From contig NZ_CP045385.1 in NCBI RefSeq assembly GCF_009363615.1, positions 124,001-188,000 on the forward strand: a stretch of DNA of 64,000 nt, given 5' to 3'. Positions 1 to 9,377 of this stretch are shown here, piece by piece. The position numbers and the translations under genes are program-made. Each line of letters starts with the position of its first letter. The first letter of the stretch is position 1. The stretch is from Ruegeria sp. THAF33. GTDB taxonomy: Bacteria > Pseudomonadota > Alphaproteobacteria > Rhodobacterales > Rhodobacteraceae. The notes beneath the pieces are model-generated. The model made no database searches, had not been told where the DNA came from, and saw only the letters and a list, made by a program, of their open reading frames with translations.

Positions 1-670
1 CTTGGGAGTGATGCAGGTCATGATGCGTCACACTTGTGAGCCATCCGATCAGAGGCTTTCCATTCGATCGCACCGGAAAGACTTCGATACCGCAGTGACC
101 AAGGGCATTTCGCAAAATCATATGGGTGACGAAAACGAACAAGGCGACGGGATGAGCGGGCAAAAGCAATAGCGCTAAAGGCAGGAAAACTGCGTTCACA
201 ACAGCTTCACCGACGTCGAAACTGTAAGACGTAAATGGCGTCGGGTTGTGGGAGCGGTGATGGAGCTTATGCAGCCTGCGAAACAGTGCGCGGTGGTGCA
301 GCAGGCGATGTGACCAGTAAAACCATGCATCATGTGCGACGATGAGGACAATGATGCTGGCGGCGAAATATGCGAATCCATAGTCCGCGATCTCATCGTA
401 AATCTCGATGACGCCAGCGCGGCTGCCAAGTCCGATCAGTGTGCCGACGGCTGCAAAGATGGCCACGGTGCGCAAACTGGCCATTAACTCGCGGAAAATC
501 TGACCTGATACGGGGCCAGAAGCGCGAATCTTCTGGCGGGCAAGGCGCGCCGCGAGGCCAAGATTGACAACGACATAAACACCGCCTGCACCAACCACGT
601 AGCGCAATAGATCAGCTCCGAAGACTTCTGCATAAAGGCAGAGCAGAGATGTGATGTTGAGGAATTCCAT
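1..670 (-). CDS. Sterol desaturase / fatty acid hydroxylase family protein (partial)
   Basis: The reverse frame is open from an ATG at 670 to the window edge, so 223 N-terminal residues are visible and the C-terminus is missing. This is an integral-membrane di-iron hydroxylase of the sterol desaturase superfamily. Hydrophobic segments precede the iron-binding histidine boxes, which are clear: HDAWFYWSHRLLHH (113-126), HKLHHRSHNP (134-143) and HHDLHH (216-221). Members hydroxylate or desaturate lipids or carotenoids, and the substrate cannot be read from this part. It diverges from the AraC-type regulator at 832, which may control it. Family is secure; function is not. Confidence 0.85.
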   Translation of the reverse strand, partial: MEFLNITSLLCLYAEVFGADLLRYVVGAGGVYVVVNLGLAARLARQKIRASGPVSGQIFRELMASLRTVAIFAAVGTLIGLGSRAGVIEIYDEIADYGFAYFAASIIVLIVAHDAWFYWSHRLLHHRALFRRLHKLHHRSHNPTPFTSYSFDVGEAVVNAVFLPLALLLLPAHPVALFVFVTHMILRNALGHCGIEVFPVRSNGKPLIGWLTSVTHHDLHHSQ

Positions 671-760
671 TGGATGCTCCTTGAATGATGTTGAAGGTGC
701 ATCCGCATTGCATCGGATAAAGCTATGATGCTGGCTGATCCCGGAAATCAGACTGTTATC

Positions 761-790
761 TTCGAAATCGGAGTTGATTTTTCGAAATCG
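761..790. promoter_or_regulatory. Tandem direct repeat, candidate AraC-type operator
   Basis: The 10-mer TTCGAAATCG occurs at 761-770 and again at 781-790. The copies start exactly 20 bp apart, so both face the same side of the helix over two turns. This is the usual arrangement for AraC-family sites. It lies between the divergent desaturase and AraC genes, so it could serve autoregulation or control of both. The binding role is inferred. Confidence 0.5.
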
Positions 791-831
791 ATAAGCCTTG
801 TTCGTTGACCGGATGGCCAACACGCGATTGC

Positions 832-1866
832 ATGAACGCCATTATGACCGAGCTTGCGAAACTGGAGATTTTCTTACGCGGCGGGGCGATCGCAACGCTG
901 CTGTTTTGCGCCGCCGTCTTTGCGTTGCACGGTCCGCCGAACCGGAAGGATGGCTCCGTCGTCGCGCTGTGCTTGGGTCTATGTGCCTATATGATGGTGT
1001 CTTCGCCCAGCATCGGCATTGAGGCCGGGCCTGTGTTCACGGTGCTCGTTGCGATCTCGGCAATCGTTCCTGTTCTCGTCTACTGGGCCGCACTGGAACT
1101 GTTTCAGGACAATCCAAATTTCGCACGCTGGCAGTTTGTCATATGCGGGCTCATCATTGCCGCAGCGTGGCTCTCGTTTACGTCGATCTCACTTGGGGTT
1201 GTGCGAGGCGCAGGTGCCCTTGTCATCTTTGCCCATCTGGTGGCCGTTATCATCCAGGGGCACGAGGATGATCTGATTGAGACGCGCAGACGCTTCAGGC
1301 GATGGTTTCTGCTCGTGGTCGCCGGTGTTGCGATCTTCATCACCGTTTTGGAAGTGACCGGGGCCGATCGCGGGTTATCGGTCGGTTTCTACCTTATGCA
1401 TGCGTTGGTGTTCTGGGGGCTGGCGGCGGCATTTCTCTTATGGGTCGTGCGGGTTGATCCCACCATCTGGTTGGTCAGCCGGAAGAGCACCTTGCAGAGC
1501 GACAACACATCCCCGGCACAACGCGCATTGATCGGACGCATCAATACCGCAATGTCGGAGAAGCTATGGGAGCGCGAAGGACTAACCCTCAGCCAGATGG
1601 CTCAAGCGCTCGGCACCCAAGAGCATCGTTTGCGCAGCGCCATCAACCAAGGGATGGGATATCGGAACTTCTCAAGTTTCATCAACGGGTATCGCATCGC
1701 GCGTGCGAAGGAGCTCTTGAGCGACCCCAATCTGGCCGAGCGCACCGTGCTGAGCATCGCATACGATATTGGCTTCGCCTCCCTTGGCCCCTTCAACCGC
1801 GCGTTTCGTGAAGCGACGGGTCAGACGCCGACAGAGTATCGACAGGCAGCGTTGCGCTCTACCTGA
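832..1866 (+). CDS. AraC family transcriptional regulator with N-terminal membrane domain
   Basis: About 344 residues. The first ~215 residues contain six or seven hydrophobic segments separated by short charged loops, including a basic TRRRFRRW stretch, so the protein should sit in the inner membrane. The C-terminal ~100 residues are an AraC double helix-turn-helix: LSQMAQALGT as the first helix pair, then the signature SIAYDIGFASLGPFNRAFRE followed by GQTPTEYR. The frame also opens at TTG 805 and has ATGs at 832 and 844. None has a strong ribosome site; 832 is chosen because it clears the direct repeat upstream. This class senses a membrane or external signal. Its likely target is the divergent hydroxylase gene. 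Confidence 0.85.
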   Translation: MNAIMTELAKLEIFLRGGAIATLLFCAAVFALHGPPNRKDGSVVALCLGLCAYMMVSSPSIGIEAGPVFTVLVAISAIVPVLVYWAALELFQDNPNFARWQFVICGLIIAAAWLSFTSISLGVVRGAGALVIFAHLVAVIIQGHEDDLIETRRRFRRWFLLVVAGVAIFITVLEVTGADRGLSVGFYLMHALVFWGLAAAFLLWVVRVDPTIWLVSRKSTLQSDNTSPAQRALIGRINTAMSEKLWEREGLTLSQMAQALGTQEHRLRSAINQGMGYRNFSSFINGYRIARAKELLSDPNLAERTVLSIAYDIGFASLGPFNRAFREATGQTPTEYRQAALRST

Positions 1867-2265
1867 CTCATTTGGGTTCGAATGTCGGCACTGCTCCGCG
1901 GCCCAAACGTCCGCCGAATTTGATATTCTGCTGTTGCAGCGAATGTCCGGTAAGCGGGCTGCGATCGCAGCATCCATGCCGATGGTCGAGTGACCGGTAT
2001 GGGCCGAAATTGCCCCGTGTCTTGAACAAGCCGCAGATTCCAAAGCACTCACATGCCCGGCATCCCTTTCACTGCCCTACACCCAACCGGTGTACGTCCA
2101 ATGCACGCTTGATGCACGGATATCACCCCTCAGAAATTGTGGACATTTCCCTCCTCTGGACGCCCTGAAACAGCTTTCCTATCTAATCACTCAGGCACCC
2201 AATTGACCGAGGCGCACATGACCGAGATGACCGACCCCATGGAAGGTGCATCGCAGAATGCGCCG
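1867..2265. other. Gene-poor intergenic stretch
   Basis: About 400 bases after the AraC gene. The open frames here are short, overlap on opposite strands and show no recognisable motif or ribosome site. I see nothing I can support as a gene. A 39-residue frame starting at ATG 2218 continues to 2337 but has no recognisable content. Confidence 0.4.
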
Positions 2266-2875
2266 TCATCCGTTGATCAAACTGGTAGCTCCCTGATAGT
2301 TAAAGAAAAAAATGCTCCCGACCAGCTCGCCCGTTGAAAAAGAAACCCGAGAAATCAGTGCAAGATCATTGTCGAGCACCTGTGCGCTGTCGGGGTCGAT
2401 CCAGAGACCGCCAAAGGTGAAGGGTATACCACAGCCGGCTTGATAGGACCCGAACGGGCCTTCGTCGATAGGAATGGCCGAATCGGATTTCGGCACATCC
2501 AACAGTTGTGCCGTGGGGCCGTCCCTGACGGTCAGGCAAACGGCATGTTGGTATCGAAGGCGGCGTCGCGGCTGCGGTTCTCGTCCAGCAAGGCTTGCGA
2601 ATCGACGCCCTTCAATTTTGGCTCCAGGCCCACCAGTGAGAGGCCATCACCTTGGTGACACGTTTAATGCGAAATTCGTAATGTAGAAGAGGCGTGACCT
2701 TTGTGTCGACAATTTGCCAGGTGAACTGATCAGTGGTGGAGGTTCTGAAATCGGTGACGGCAATCTGTTCTGCGGGCGAATCCGGGCTGAACGTTCCGAT
2801 ATCTTCGACCCTTGATACGCAATCCTCATCGCCCCTGTTGTCCCGTGCAGCATTACCCGCGCCTGTGATGATCAC
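2266..2875 (-). pseudogene. Possible frameshifted, decaying hypothetical gene
   Basis: Two reverse-strand frames follow each other head to tail in different phases. The first runs from GTG 2875 to 2612 and encodes a protein-like stretch including TWQIVDTKVTPLLHYEFRIK. The second, readable upstream of its first ATG at 2502, carries HAVCLTVRDGPTAQLLDVPK and CGIPFTFGGLWIDPDSAQVL before a stop at 2266. Both have protein-like composition, while the opposite strand does not. This suggests one gene of roughly 200 codons broken by a frameshift near 2615-2640. I do not recognise the family. It sits just downstream of the ThDP lyase in the same direction. It could also be chance. Confidence 0.3.
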
Positions 2876-2894
2876 ATCTCAGGTTTCCATCCGG

Positions 2895-4565
2895 TCACTC
2901 CTTATGTGAGGTCTTGAACAGGTCCTTGCGCAGTGTCATCAGCGCGCCCGGGTCTATTCTGGCTTGAATAACGGTTGTTTCGTTAGAGGTGATAGCCTGT
3001 TGCAAGGCAGGGCCCATGCCACCGGGACCATCGACCCATATGCCTTTGCCACCACATAGCTCGGCAAACCTGTCATAGCGTGGTGATTGAATTTCCGCGC
3101 CCATCAGACGCCCACCGTAAAACTCCTGCTGATAGGCTTTTTCGGCGCCCCAGGCCTGATTATCCAGCACAATAATGGTGATCGGGAGGCCATGCTGAAT
3201 GGCCGTCTGGATCTCGATCATCGTGTAGCCCACGGCGCCATCACCCATGATCGCTACGACAGGCCGATCGGGCGCAGCGGCCTTGGCGCCGATGGCCGCG
3301 GCCAGGCCAAAGCCGACAAGGCCAAAGTCAAGCGGCGTAATCAGGCTCATCGGTGCGTAATGGGCCAGCCGGTCGGCAGCCTGCAAGCAGGTGTTGCCGG
3401 TGTCCAGCGTCACGATGGCGTCCTCTGGCAATGTGGCACGTATTTCAGCCAGGGCGCGGCGGGGGTGCATTGGCAGCGTGTCCAGGGCCCCCTCTTCGGC
3501 CCGCTCGGCAGCAAGGCTTGCCATGTCAGCGTGGAAGGTGTCGCGCCAAACCTCGCAAGGCGGACGGGTACCAGCCCCGATCAGCGCCTCGGCCGTCAGG
3601 CGGGCATCGGCCTGCACAGCAATTTCAGCGGGGAAGTAGCGGCCCACGGCAGAACCGTCGATATCCACATGTGCAATGCGCGTATCGAGGCCGACATAAT
3701 CATTGCTGTGGAAGGTGGAGTTGAAGCCAAGTCGCGCGCCCAGCACCACCATCACATCGGCCTCTTTGGTGAGGCGGCTGGCCACACGATTGCCGCGTGG
3801 ACCCGCCTGTCCGGCAAACCACGGGTGCCCATGGCGCATCACGTCTGCATGCCCGGTTGAGGCCACCACCGGCACCTCAAATGTTTCGGCCAGAGCGGCA
3901 AGCGCATCACGCCCCTTGCCCCATTTGAAGCCACCGCCCGCAAAGATCACCGGGCGCTCTGCGTTTGAGAGCAAGCTTGCGATGGCACTGATGTCTTCGG
4001 GAGCCGCAGGTCCCGGGCGGGCGATGTTCACGGGCTTAGGATCGATGGCCGCGACTTCGGCTGCAAACAGGTCGCGCGGCACATGCAGAACCACCGGACC
4101 TCGACGGCCCGAATTGGCCAGCCGGATCGCGTCTTCCAGCATGGGCACCAGACGTGATGGGTCAGTCACCATAAGCGATCGTTTGCTAATCGGTGCGAAC
4201 AATGCCACCTGATCAACTTCCTGAAACGTATCTTTCGCCTGATCTGCGCGGGTAATGGCACCAGCGATCACCACCAATGGTGAATAGGCCAGATGCGCCT
4301 CTGCGACGGCTGTCACGATATTCACGACGCCAGGACCTGCCTGCGCACCCAGCACCACACCGGGCTTGCCGGACATCCGCGCCCAGGCATCGGCCATGTG
4401 TCCGGCAGCCCGCTCGTCTCGGGCGCCGACATAGGCGATTTCGCCCCCCTTATACATCGCGTCGAAAAGTTCCAGCATCGAGCCACCCAACAAGCCGAAA
4501 ACAGTGTCGATGTCGTTGGCCTTTAAAACGCGGTAAACGGCTTCGCCGCCATTTATGGTCGTCAT
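2895..4565 (-). CDS. Thiamine diphosphate-dependent enzyme, acetolactate synthase / sulfoacetaldehyde acetyltransferase-like
   Basis: A 556-residue ThDP enzyme of the large-subunit acetolactate synthase fold. The catalytic glutamate is E51 in RDERAAGHMADA. The metal/ThDP motif begins GDGAVG at 441 and ends at N469. Directly after it comes NQAWGAEK; this resembles the NYQWGAEK of sulfoacetaldehyde acetyltransferase (Xsc) rather than the segment I recall for acetolactate synthases. The start at 4565 has GAGGA about 8 bases upstream and lies 4 bases after the previous gene's stop. It is the last gene of the MttB/aminotransferase/oxidoreductase operon, so it probably acts on the aldehyde or oxoacid left after demethylation and transamination. 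A longer in-frame extension overlaps the upstream gene and is unlikely. Confidence 0.8.
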   Translation of the reverse strand: MTTINGGEAVYRVLKANDIDTVFGLLGGSMLELFDAMYKGGEIAYVGARDERAAGHMADAWARMSGKPGVVLGAQAGPGVVNIVTAVAEAHLAYSPLVVIAGAITRADQAKDTFQEVDQVALFAPISKRSLMVTDPSRLVPMLEDAIRLANSGRRGPVVLHVPRDLFAAEVAAIDPKPVNIARPGPAAPEDISAIASLLSNAERPVIFAGGGFKWGKGRDALAALAETFEVPVVASTGHADVMRHGHPWFAGQAGPRGNRVASRLTKEADVMVVLGARLGFNSTFHSNDYVGLDTRIAHVDIDGSAVGRYFPAEIAVQADARLTAEALIGAGTRPPCEVWRDTFHADMASLAAERAEEGALDTLPMHPRRALAEIRATLPEDAIVTLDTGNTCLQAADRLAHYAPMSLITPLDFGLVGFGLAAAIGAKAAAPDRPVVAIMGDGAVGYTMIEIQTAIQHGLPITIIVLDNQAWGAEKAYQQEFYGGRLMGAEIQSPRYDRFAELCGGKGIWVDGPGGMGPALQQAITSNETTVIQARIDPGALMTLRKDLFKTSHKE

Positions 4566-4569
4566 TGGG

Positions 4570-6981
4570 TCATTCCTCGGATCTTGGGCGCAGGTTTTGT
4601 GGGTCAAACAGGGCGTCTGCGTGCACGGTGACGGGAATGGCACGGTTCAGGATCTGCACACTGAGGCCATCGCGTGGCGTGCCCTTGCGCACGAACAGCC
4701 AGCCAAGGCTCTTTCCGACCGTGTAGCCGTAGCCGCCCGAAGTGGTCAGGCCCACCGGCTTGCCGTCCAGCAGCACCGGCTCGCCGCCGTGAATGTCGAT
4801 GTCATCGGCATGCAGTTCTGCATAATACAGCTCCCACCCCGGATCGCGGCTGAGAAGCGCATCGCGCCCCAGAAACTCCCGCCCTTCACTAACAACAAAA
4901 CGCTCCAGCCCGACATCGAGCGGGCCAACATCGGCGGTCAACTCGCCGCTGGCGCGATAGGCTTTCTCCATGCGCATTCCATTGAAGGCGTAGGAACCGA
5001 TGTCGATCAGGCCATGGGGGGTGCCTGCCTTAAACAAGGCGTCGTAGAGCGGGCCGATTTGCGCCAACGGTGCGTGCAGCTCCCAGCCCAGCTCGCCGAC
5101 AAATGACACCCGCAATGCGTAACAAGGAATGCCCCCAACGGTAATCTCCTGACCGGACAGCCAGGGAAAGGCCGTGTTTGACAGATCAACGTCGGTGAGC
5201 TCTGCCAGGATGCGCCGCGACGCCGGGCCGGACATGGCCAGCATGCCCCAATCGGCGGACCGGTTGATCATCTTCACGTCTTCACCAGGGCGAATGTGCG
5301 CTTTGATCCAGTCGAAATCGGGTGTGGCCCGAGCGATGGGAGAGCCGGTGAAATAGCGGTTTTCGGCAATCCGCCAGACGGTGATTTCAGTCTCGAACCG
5401 GCCCTTCGGCGTCAGCAAATGGTTCAGGCTCATCCTGCCGTCTTTCGATGGAACCCGGTTGGCGGATAGCCGATCCAGCAACGCATGTGCATCCTTGCCG
5501 GAAATATCGAACTGGGCAAAGGCGCAAAGGTCAATCACACCAGCGGCACGGCGCGCTGCCTTTGCCTCGGCCATGGCGTTATTGTGCCAATTCTGATGCC
5601 CCCAGCCGATCTGTTCCACCTCGCCTACCTTGCCAAAATACCGAGGCCGTTCCCATCCGGCGATCTCGCCAAACACGGCGCCTTTGGCAGCCAGCCGATC
5701 ATAGAGCGGGTGGCGGTTCAGGGGGCGCAGGCTGTCGAATTGCTTGCCCGGGCACGGCGTGTCATGGCGGCGCATGAACTCGTCCTTGGTGCGTTCGACA
5801 ATGAAGGTATCGCTGGCGAAGTCACCATAGCGGCGCGGGTCAAAGCCACGCGTGTTGATCTCGGCCTCGCCGTGCACCATCCAATCGGCCAGAACCTTGC
5901 CCGCACCGCCTCCCCAGGCCAACCCGATGGACGATCCGCAGGACAGCCAGACATTCGGTGCCCCCGACGGCCCAACCAGCATGCCGCCATCTGGCGTGTG
6001 CGTGATCGCCCCGCGCACCGTTCGTTTGATGCCAAGCTTAGCCAGGATCGGCATCTTGCCCATGGCCACCATCAGGAAGTCGCTGATTGACTCGTAATCC
6101 GGCTGGAACAGCTCGTTCTCGGCAGCCCAGGGCGCGCCCTCGGGCATTGCCCATACGGTGGGGCAGACATGGCCCTCGTAAATGCCGATCAGTCCTGATT
6201 TCTGTTCCTGCCGGATATAGCCGCCATAGGCATTGTCCCGCATGACGGGCAGTTCCGGACGATCTTGGAATTCGGGTACGGTATCGGTGACAAGATAATG
6301 GTGCAGGCAGGACACGCTGGGAATTTTCAACCCGAACCATTCGCCGACCTGATTGGCATAGGACCCGGCGGCGATGATCACATGTTCTGCCATAACATCG
6401 CCGGTTTCCGTGCGCAGCAACCACATGCCGCCTTTGCGCGAGGCCCCCGTGACACGGGTGTTGCGTTCGATCACTGCACCGCGCGCGCGACTTGCTGCGG
6501 CCAACGCCATGGTCACACCTGACGGGTCGATATGCCCGTCCTCATAAGTGCGTATGGCTGCCTTTACATCGTCGACCTTGTAAAACGGGTTGAGAGCTGC
6601 GACCTCGTCCGGCCCGATCAGATCCATAGGCAGATCTAGCAGCTTGCCCACGCCCATGATCGACTTCATCCAGTCGACCTCGTCGTCGGTGGTGGCAATA
6701 CGGATACCACCAACCTCGTGCCAGCCAATGCTTTGACCGGTCTCTTGTTCAACACGCTTGTAAACCTCGATCGACGTTTTGTTGATCCAGCCCATCAGGC
6801 GGCTGCCCACGGCATGGGCAATCTGTCCCGCCGCATGCCATGTCGAGCCGCTGGTGAGTTCCGCCTTTTCGAACAGGATGCTATCGGTCCAGCCATTTTC
6901 GGCCAACTGAAACTGAGCTGCGACACCCATTATTCCACCACCTATTATGGCTACTCGGGTGGTACGGATCGTATCGCTCAT
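4570..6981 (-). CDS. FAD-dependent oxidoreductase with GcvT domain (dimethylglycine/sarcosine dehydrogenase family)
   Basis: An 803-residue protein with an N-terminal DAO/FAD fold: the dinucleotide motif VAIIGGGIMG is at 10-19 and the family segment GSTWHAAGQ at 45-53. A central FAO_M linker follows, and then a C-terminal aminomethyltransferase (GcvT) tetrahydrofolate domain with GELGWELH and a glycine-rich finish. Enzymes of this build oxidatively remove N-methyl groups and pass the one-carbon unit to tetrahydrofolate. The ATG at 6981 overlaps the upstream stop by ATGA and has AAGGAG nine bases upstream. It is a diverged paralogue of the next gene at 6978-9377; two such enzymes in one operon would fit two successive demethylations. 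The substrate is not identifiable from sequence. Confidence 0.88.
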   Translation of the reverse strand: MSDTIRTTRVAIIGGGIMGVAAQFQLAENGWTDSILFEKAELTSGSTWHAAGQIAHAVGSRLMGWINKTSIEVYKRVEQETGQSIGWHEVGGIRIATTDDEVDWMKSIMGVGKLLDLPMDLIGPDEVAALNPFYKVDDVKAAIRTYEDGHIDPSGVTMALAAASRARGAVIERNTRVTGASRKGGMWLLRTETGDVMAEHVIIAAGSYANQVGEWFGLKIPSVSCLHHYLVTDTVPEFQDRPELPVMRDNAYGGYIRQEQKSGLIGIYEGHVCPTVWAMPEGAPWAAENELFQPDYESISDFLMVAMGKMPILAKLGIKRTVRGAITHTPDGGMLVGPSGAPNVWLSCGSSIGLAWGGGAGKVLADWMVHGEAEINTRGFDPRRYGDFASDTFIVERTKDEFMRRHDTPCPGKQFDSLRPLNRHPLYDRLAAKGAVFGEIAGWERPRYFGKVGEVEQIGWGHQNWHNNAMAEAKAARRAAGVIDLCAFAQFDISGKDAHALLDRLSANRVPSKDGRMSLNHLLTPKGRFETEITVWRIAENRYFTGSPIARATPDFDWIKAHIRPGEDVKMINRSADWGMLAMSGPASRRILAELTDVDLSNTAFPWLSGQEITVGGIPCYALRVSFVGELGWELHAPLAQIGPLYDALFKAGTPHGLIDIGSYAFNGMRMEKAYRASGELTADVGPLDVGLERFVVSEGREFLGRDALLSRDPGWELYYAELHADDIDIHGGEPVLLDGKPVGLTTSGGYGYTVGKSLGWLFVRKGTPRDGLSVQILNRAIPVTVHADALFDPQNLRPRSEE

Positions 6982-9377
6982 GCGAAACACTCCTTGGCGG
7001 GTTTGAGAGAGGCTTTGGCCGCATAGCGCGTGCACGCGATTTCAACTTCAAAGCCGTCCACAACAGTTTGCGCCTCAAGCCTGTCCAAAGCTGCGCTGAC
7101 TATGCCAAGCGCCACAGAGCGTTCAAACCGATAGCTCCACGCTGCCGAGGCGATCTGCCCGACGACACGCCCGTTGAAATAGATTGGTTCATCATGGATC
7201 GGGATTGCGTCTGGTGAATCAAACAGGATCGAAACGATCCGTCGTTGGGGTTGGTGGCCTTTCAGCACGTCTTCACCGACAAACCCGGTACCGAACGCAC
7301 AAAATGCGTCCAAACCGGCTTCGAACGGTGTCGTGCCGGGCGTCAGTTCGTGACCAAAGGCGCGAAAACCGCTCTCGATCCGCAGGCTGCTGCTGGCATA
7401 GAGCCCGGCATGGGTCGCCCCAGCCGCGATCAGCGCCTCATACGCGGTCATCGCCATGTCGGCGGGAATATATAGTTCAAAGCCGTCTTCCCCGGTAAAG
7501 GAAAGTCGTCCGGCCCAGCCCCGTGCAAGACCGATTTCCACCGGGGCAAAGCAGAACCGCTTCAGATCGGGGACCCTGCTGTTTGTGGTGGCTTGCAGAA
7601 CAGTGCGCGCCTGCGCCCCGGCCAGCCCGAGGATGGCATAGCCGCTTGTCACGTCGGTAAACTCTACGCGGTGGTTCTTACGGGTGTCGCGCATCCGCTG
7701 CATCACACGTACGACCTCACCCGATCCAACGATCAACAGATAGGCGCCCGGCCCGTGGCGTTGAACCGTCAGGTCGCTTTCCACGCCGCCGCGTTCATTG
7801 AGGATTTGACTGTAAGCGATACGTCCCACGGGCACACCCATTTGGGCTGCGCAGAGGCGATTGAGAAATCCGCTGGCATCTGGTCCCTGCACCATGATCT
7901 TGCCAAAAGCGCTTTGGTCCAAAATGGCAGCCCCCGTGCGGCAAGCGTCAACCTCATGCCCGACCTGTTCGCGCCAAGCAGGCACCCCAAAACTCAATGG
8001 CAAATGCGCCGCTTCGCTGCCAAAATGCACCGCGCGCTCCCATCCGCCGCGCGCCTCGAACTGAGCGCCTGCGGCGACCAGTCCGGCATGGATGGGCGAG
8101 CGGCGCTGTCCTCGGGCGGTGTCCATCGAACGCCCTGGATAGGGGTTGTCGTAGTGCCGACCCAATACCTCGGGTATCCGGGCCTCGAGCGCTCCCAGCA
8201 CGTTCATTTCCGGGCTGAAACGTCGGATGTCTGCCTCGTTCAGCTCCATTGTCGGCTCACCGGCGATGATCCATTCGGCCATGGCCTTGCCAGCGCCACC
8301 CGCCAGCGCGATGCCAGTCGAATTCATCCCACCCATCAAGAACAGCCCCGGCACCTCTGGGCTTTCGCCCAGCATGAACTGACTGTCGAGCGTAAAGCTT
8401 TCCGGGCCGTTCAAAAGCATCCGCACCTCGGCGCGCTCCAATGCCGGAATGCGGCGCAGGGCATTTTCCATCATTGGCATGAAATGATCCCAATCCTCAT
8501 CCAGCAGGTCGAACGAGAAATCGGCAGGAAGGCGATCCAGCGGCAGCCCCTTGGCGTGGGGCTCGAACGACCCGACCAACAGCCCCTCGACATCATCGCG
8601 GGCATAAAGGAAGGCATCCTGATCGTTCAGCGTTGGCAGATGCGTCCCCATGCCAAGGGCCTGAACTTCGGGAAGTGGCTTGGTCAGCATGTAGAAATGC
8701 TCGCAGGCATAAAGCGGCATGTGCGCGCCCGCCATTGCCGCCACTTCGCGCGACCACAGCCCGCAGGCGATCACCACCTCGTCGGCCTCGATCACATGAT
8801 CGCCGATCTCGACACCAGAGATGCGCCCGGCTTTCTTTTGCAGGCCCGTGACGGCGGTTTCCTCAAAGATTTGCACCCCACGCGCGCGGGCACCCTTTGA
8901 CAGGGCCAGGGCCACGTCGGACGGATTGACCCGGCCATCCGACGGTGACCAGACCGCGCCGATTACGTCATCCACTTCGATCAGCGGCCAGAGTTCTTTA
9001 GCCCGGGCCGCGTCGACCACCTCGGCATCGAGCCCGAAGGCGCGGCCCAGCGAGACCTGGCGCTTGATGTTGGTCAGGCGATCCGGGTTGGTTGCTAATG
9101 TCAGCGATCCGGTCTGGGTCCAGCCGGTGGCTTGTCCGGTTTCGCGCTCCAGCTCGCCATAGAGGTCGATGGAATAGTTGATCAGCCTGGTCAGCGTGGC
9201 TGAAGGCCGCAGGCGACGCACCAAACCCGCCGCATGCCAGGTGGTGCCGCTGGTCAGCTTAGAACGTTCCAGCACGACGATATCCCGCCGCCCCTCGCGG
9301 GCAAGGTGATAGGCGATGGAACAGCCGATGACACCACCGCCGATGATAACTGTCCGGGCGTGGGCTGGCAGGGTCAT
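6978..9377 (-). CDS. FAD-dependent oxidoreductase with GcvT domain (dimethylglycine/sarcosine dehydrogenase family)
   Basis: A 799-residue protein of the same layout as its downstream neighbour. It has TVIIGGGVIGCSIAYHLAR near the N-terminus, SGTTWHAAGLVRRLR at about 42-56, a DAO core and FAO_M linker, and a C-terminal folate-binding GcvT domain (FTGEDGFELYIP, GYAILGLAG). The expected reaction is N-demethylation of a secondary or tertiary amine with transfer of formaldehyde equivalents to tetrahydrofolate in the cytoplasm. Start and stop both overlap neighbours by ATGA, so it is translationally coupled inside the operon. A decayed relative of this family is present at 19949-20160. Confidence 0.88.
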   Translation of the reverse strand: MTLPAHARTVIIGGGVIGCSIAYHLAREGRRDIVVLERSKLTSGTTWHAAGLVRRLRPSATLTRLINYSIDLYGELERETGQATGWTQTGSLTLATNPDRLTNIKRQVSLGRAFGLDAEVVDAARAKELWPLIEVDDVIGAVWSPSDGRVNPSDVALALSKGARARGVQIFEETAVTGLQKKAGRISGVEIGDHVIEADEVVIACGLWSREVAAMAGAHMPLYACEHFYMLTKPLPEVQALGMGTHLPTLNDQDAFLYARDDVEGLLVGSFEPHAKGLPLDRLPADFSFDLLDEDWDHFMPMMENALRRIPALERAEVRMLLNGPESFTLDSQFMLGESPEVPGLFLMGGMNSTGIALAGGAGKAMAEWIIAGEPTMELNEADIRRFSPEMNVLGALEARIPEVLGRHYDNPYPGRSMDTARGQRRSPIHAGLVAAGAQFEARGGWERAVHFGSEAAHLPLSFGVPAWREQVGHEVDACRTGAAILDQSAFGKIMVQGPDASGFLNRLCAAQMGVPVGRIAYSQILNERGGVESDLTVQRHGPGAYLLIVGSGEVVRVMQRMRDTRKNHRVEFTDVTSGYAILGLAGAQARTVLQATTNSRVPDLKRFCFAPVEIGLARGWAGRLSFTGEDGFELYIPADMAMTAYEALIAAGATHAGLYASSSLRIESGFRAFGHELTPGTTPFEAGLDAFCAFGTGFVGEDVLKGHQPQRRIVSILFDSPDAIPIHDEPIYFNGRVVGQIASAAWSYRFERSVALGIVSAALDRLEAQTVVDGFEVEIACTRYAAKASLKPAKECFA

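Noticed and set aside
7593-8900. A 435-codon forward frame opposite the FAD/GcvT oxidoreductase.
   Set aside because: The reverse-strand protein is clearly real; the forward frame has no recognisable features.
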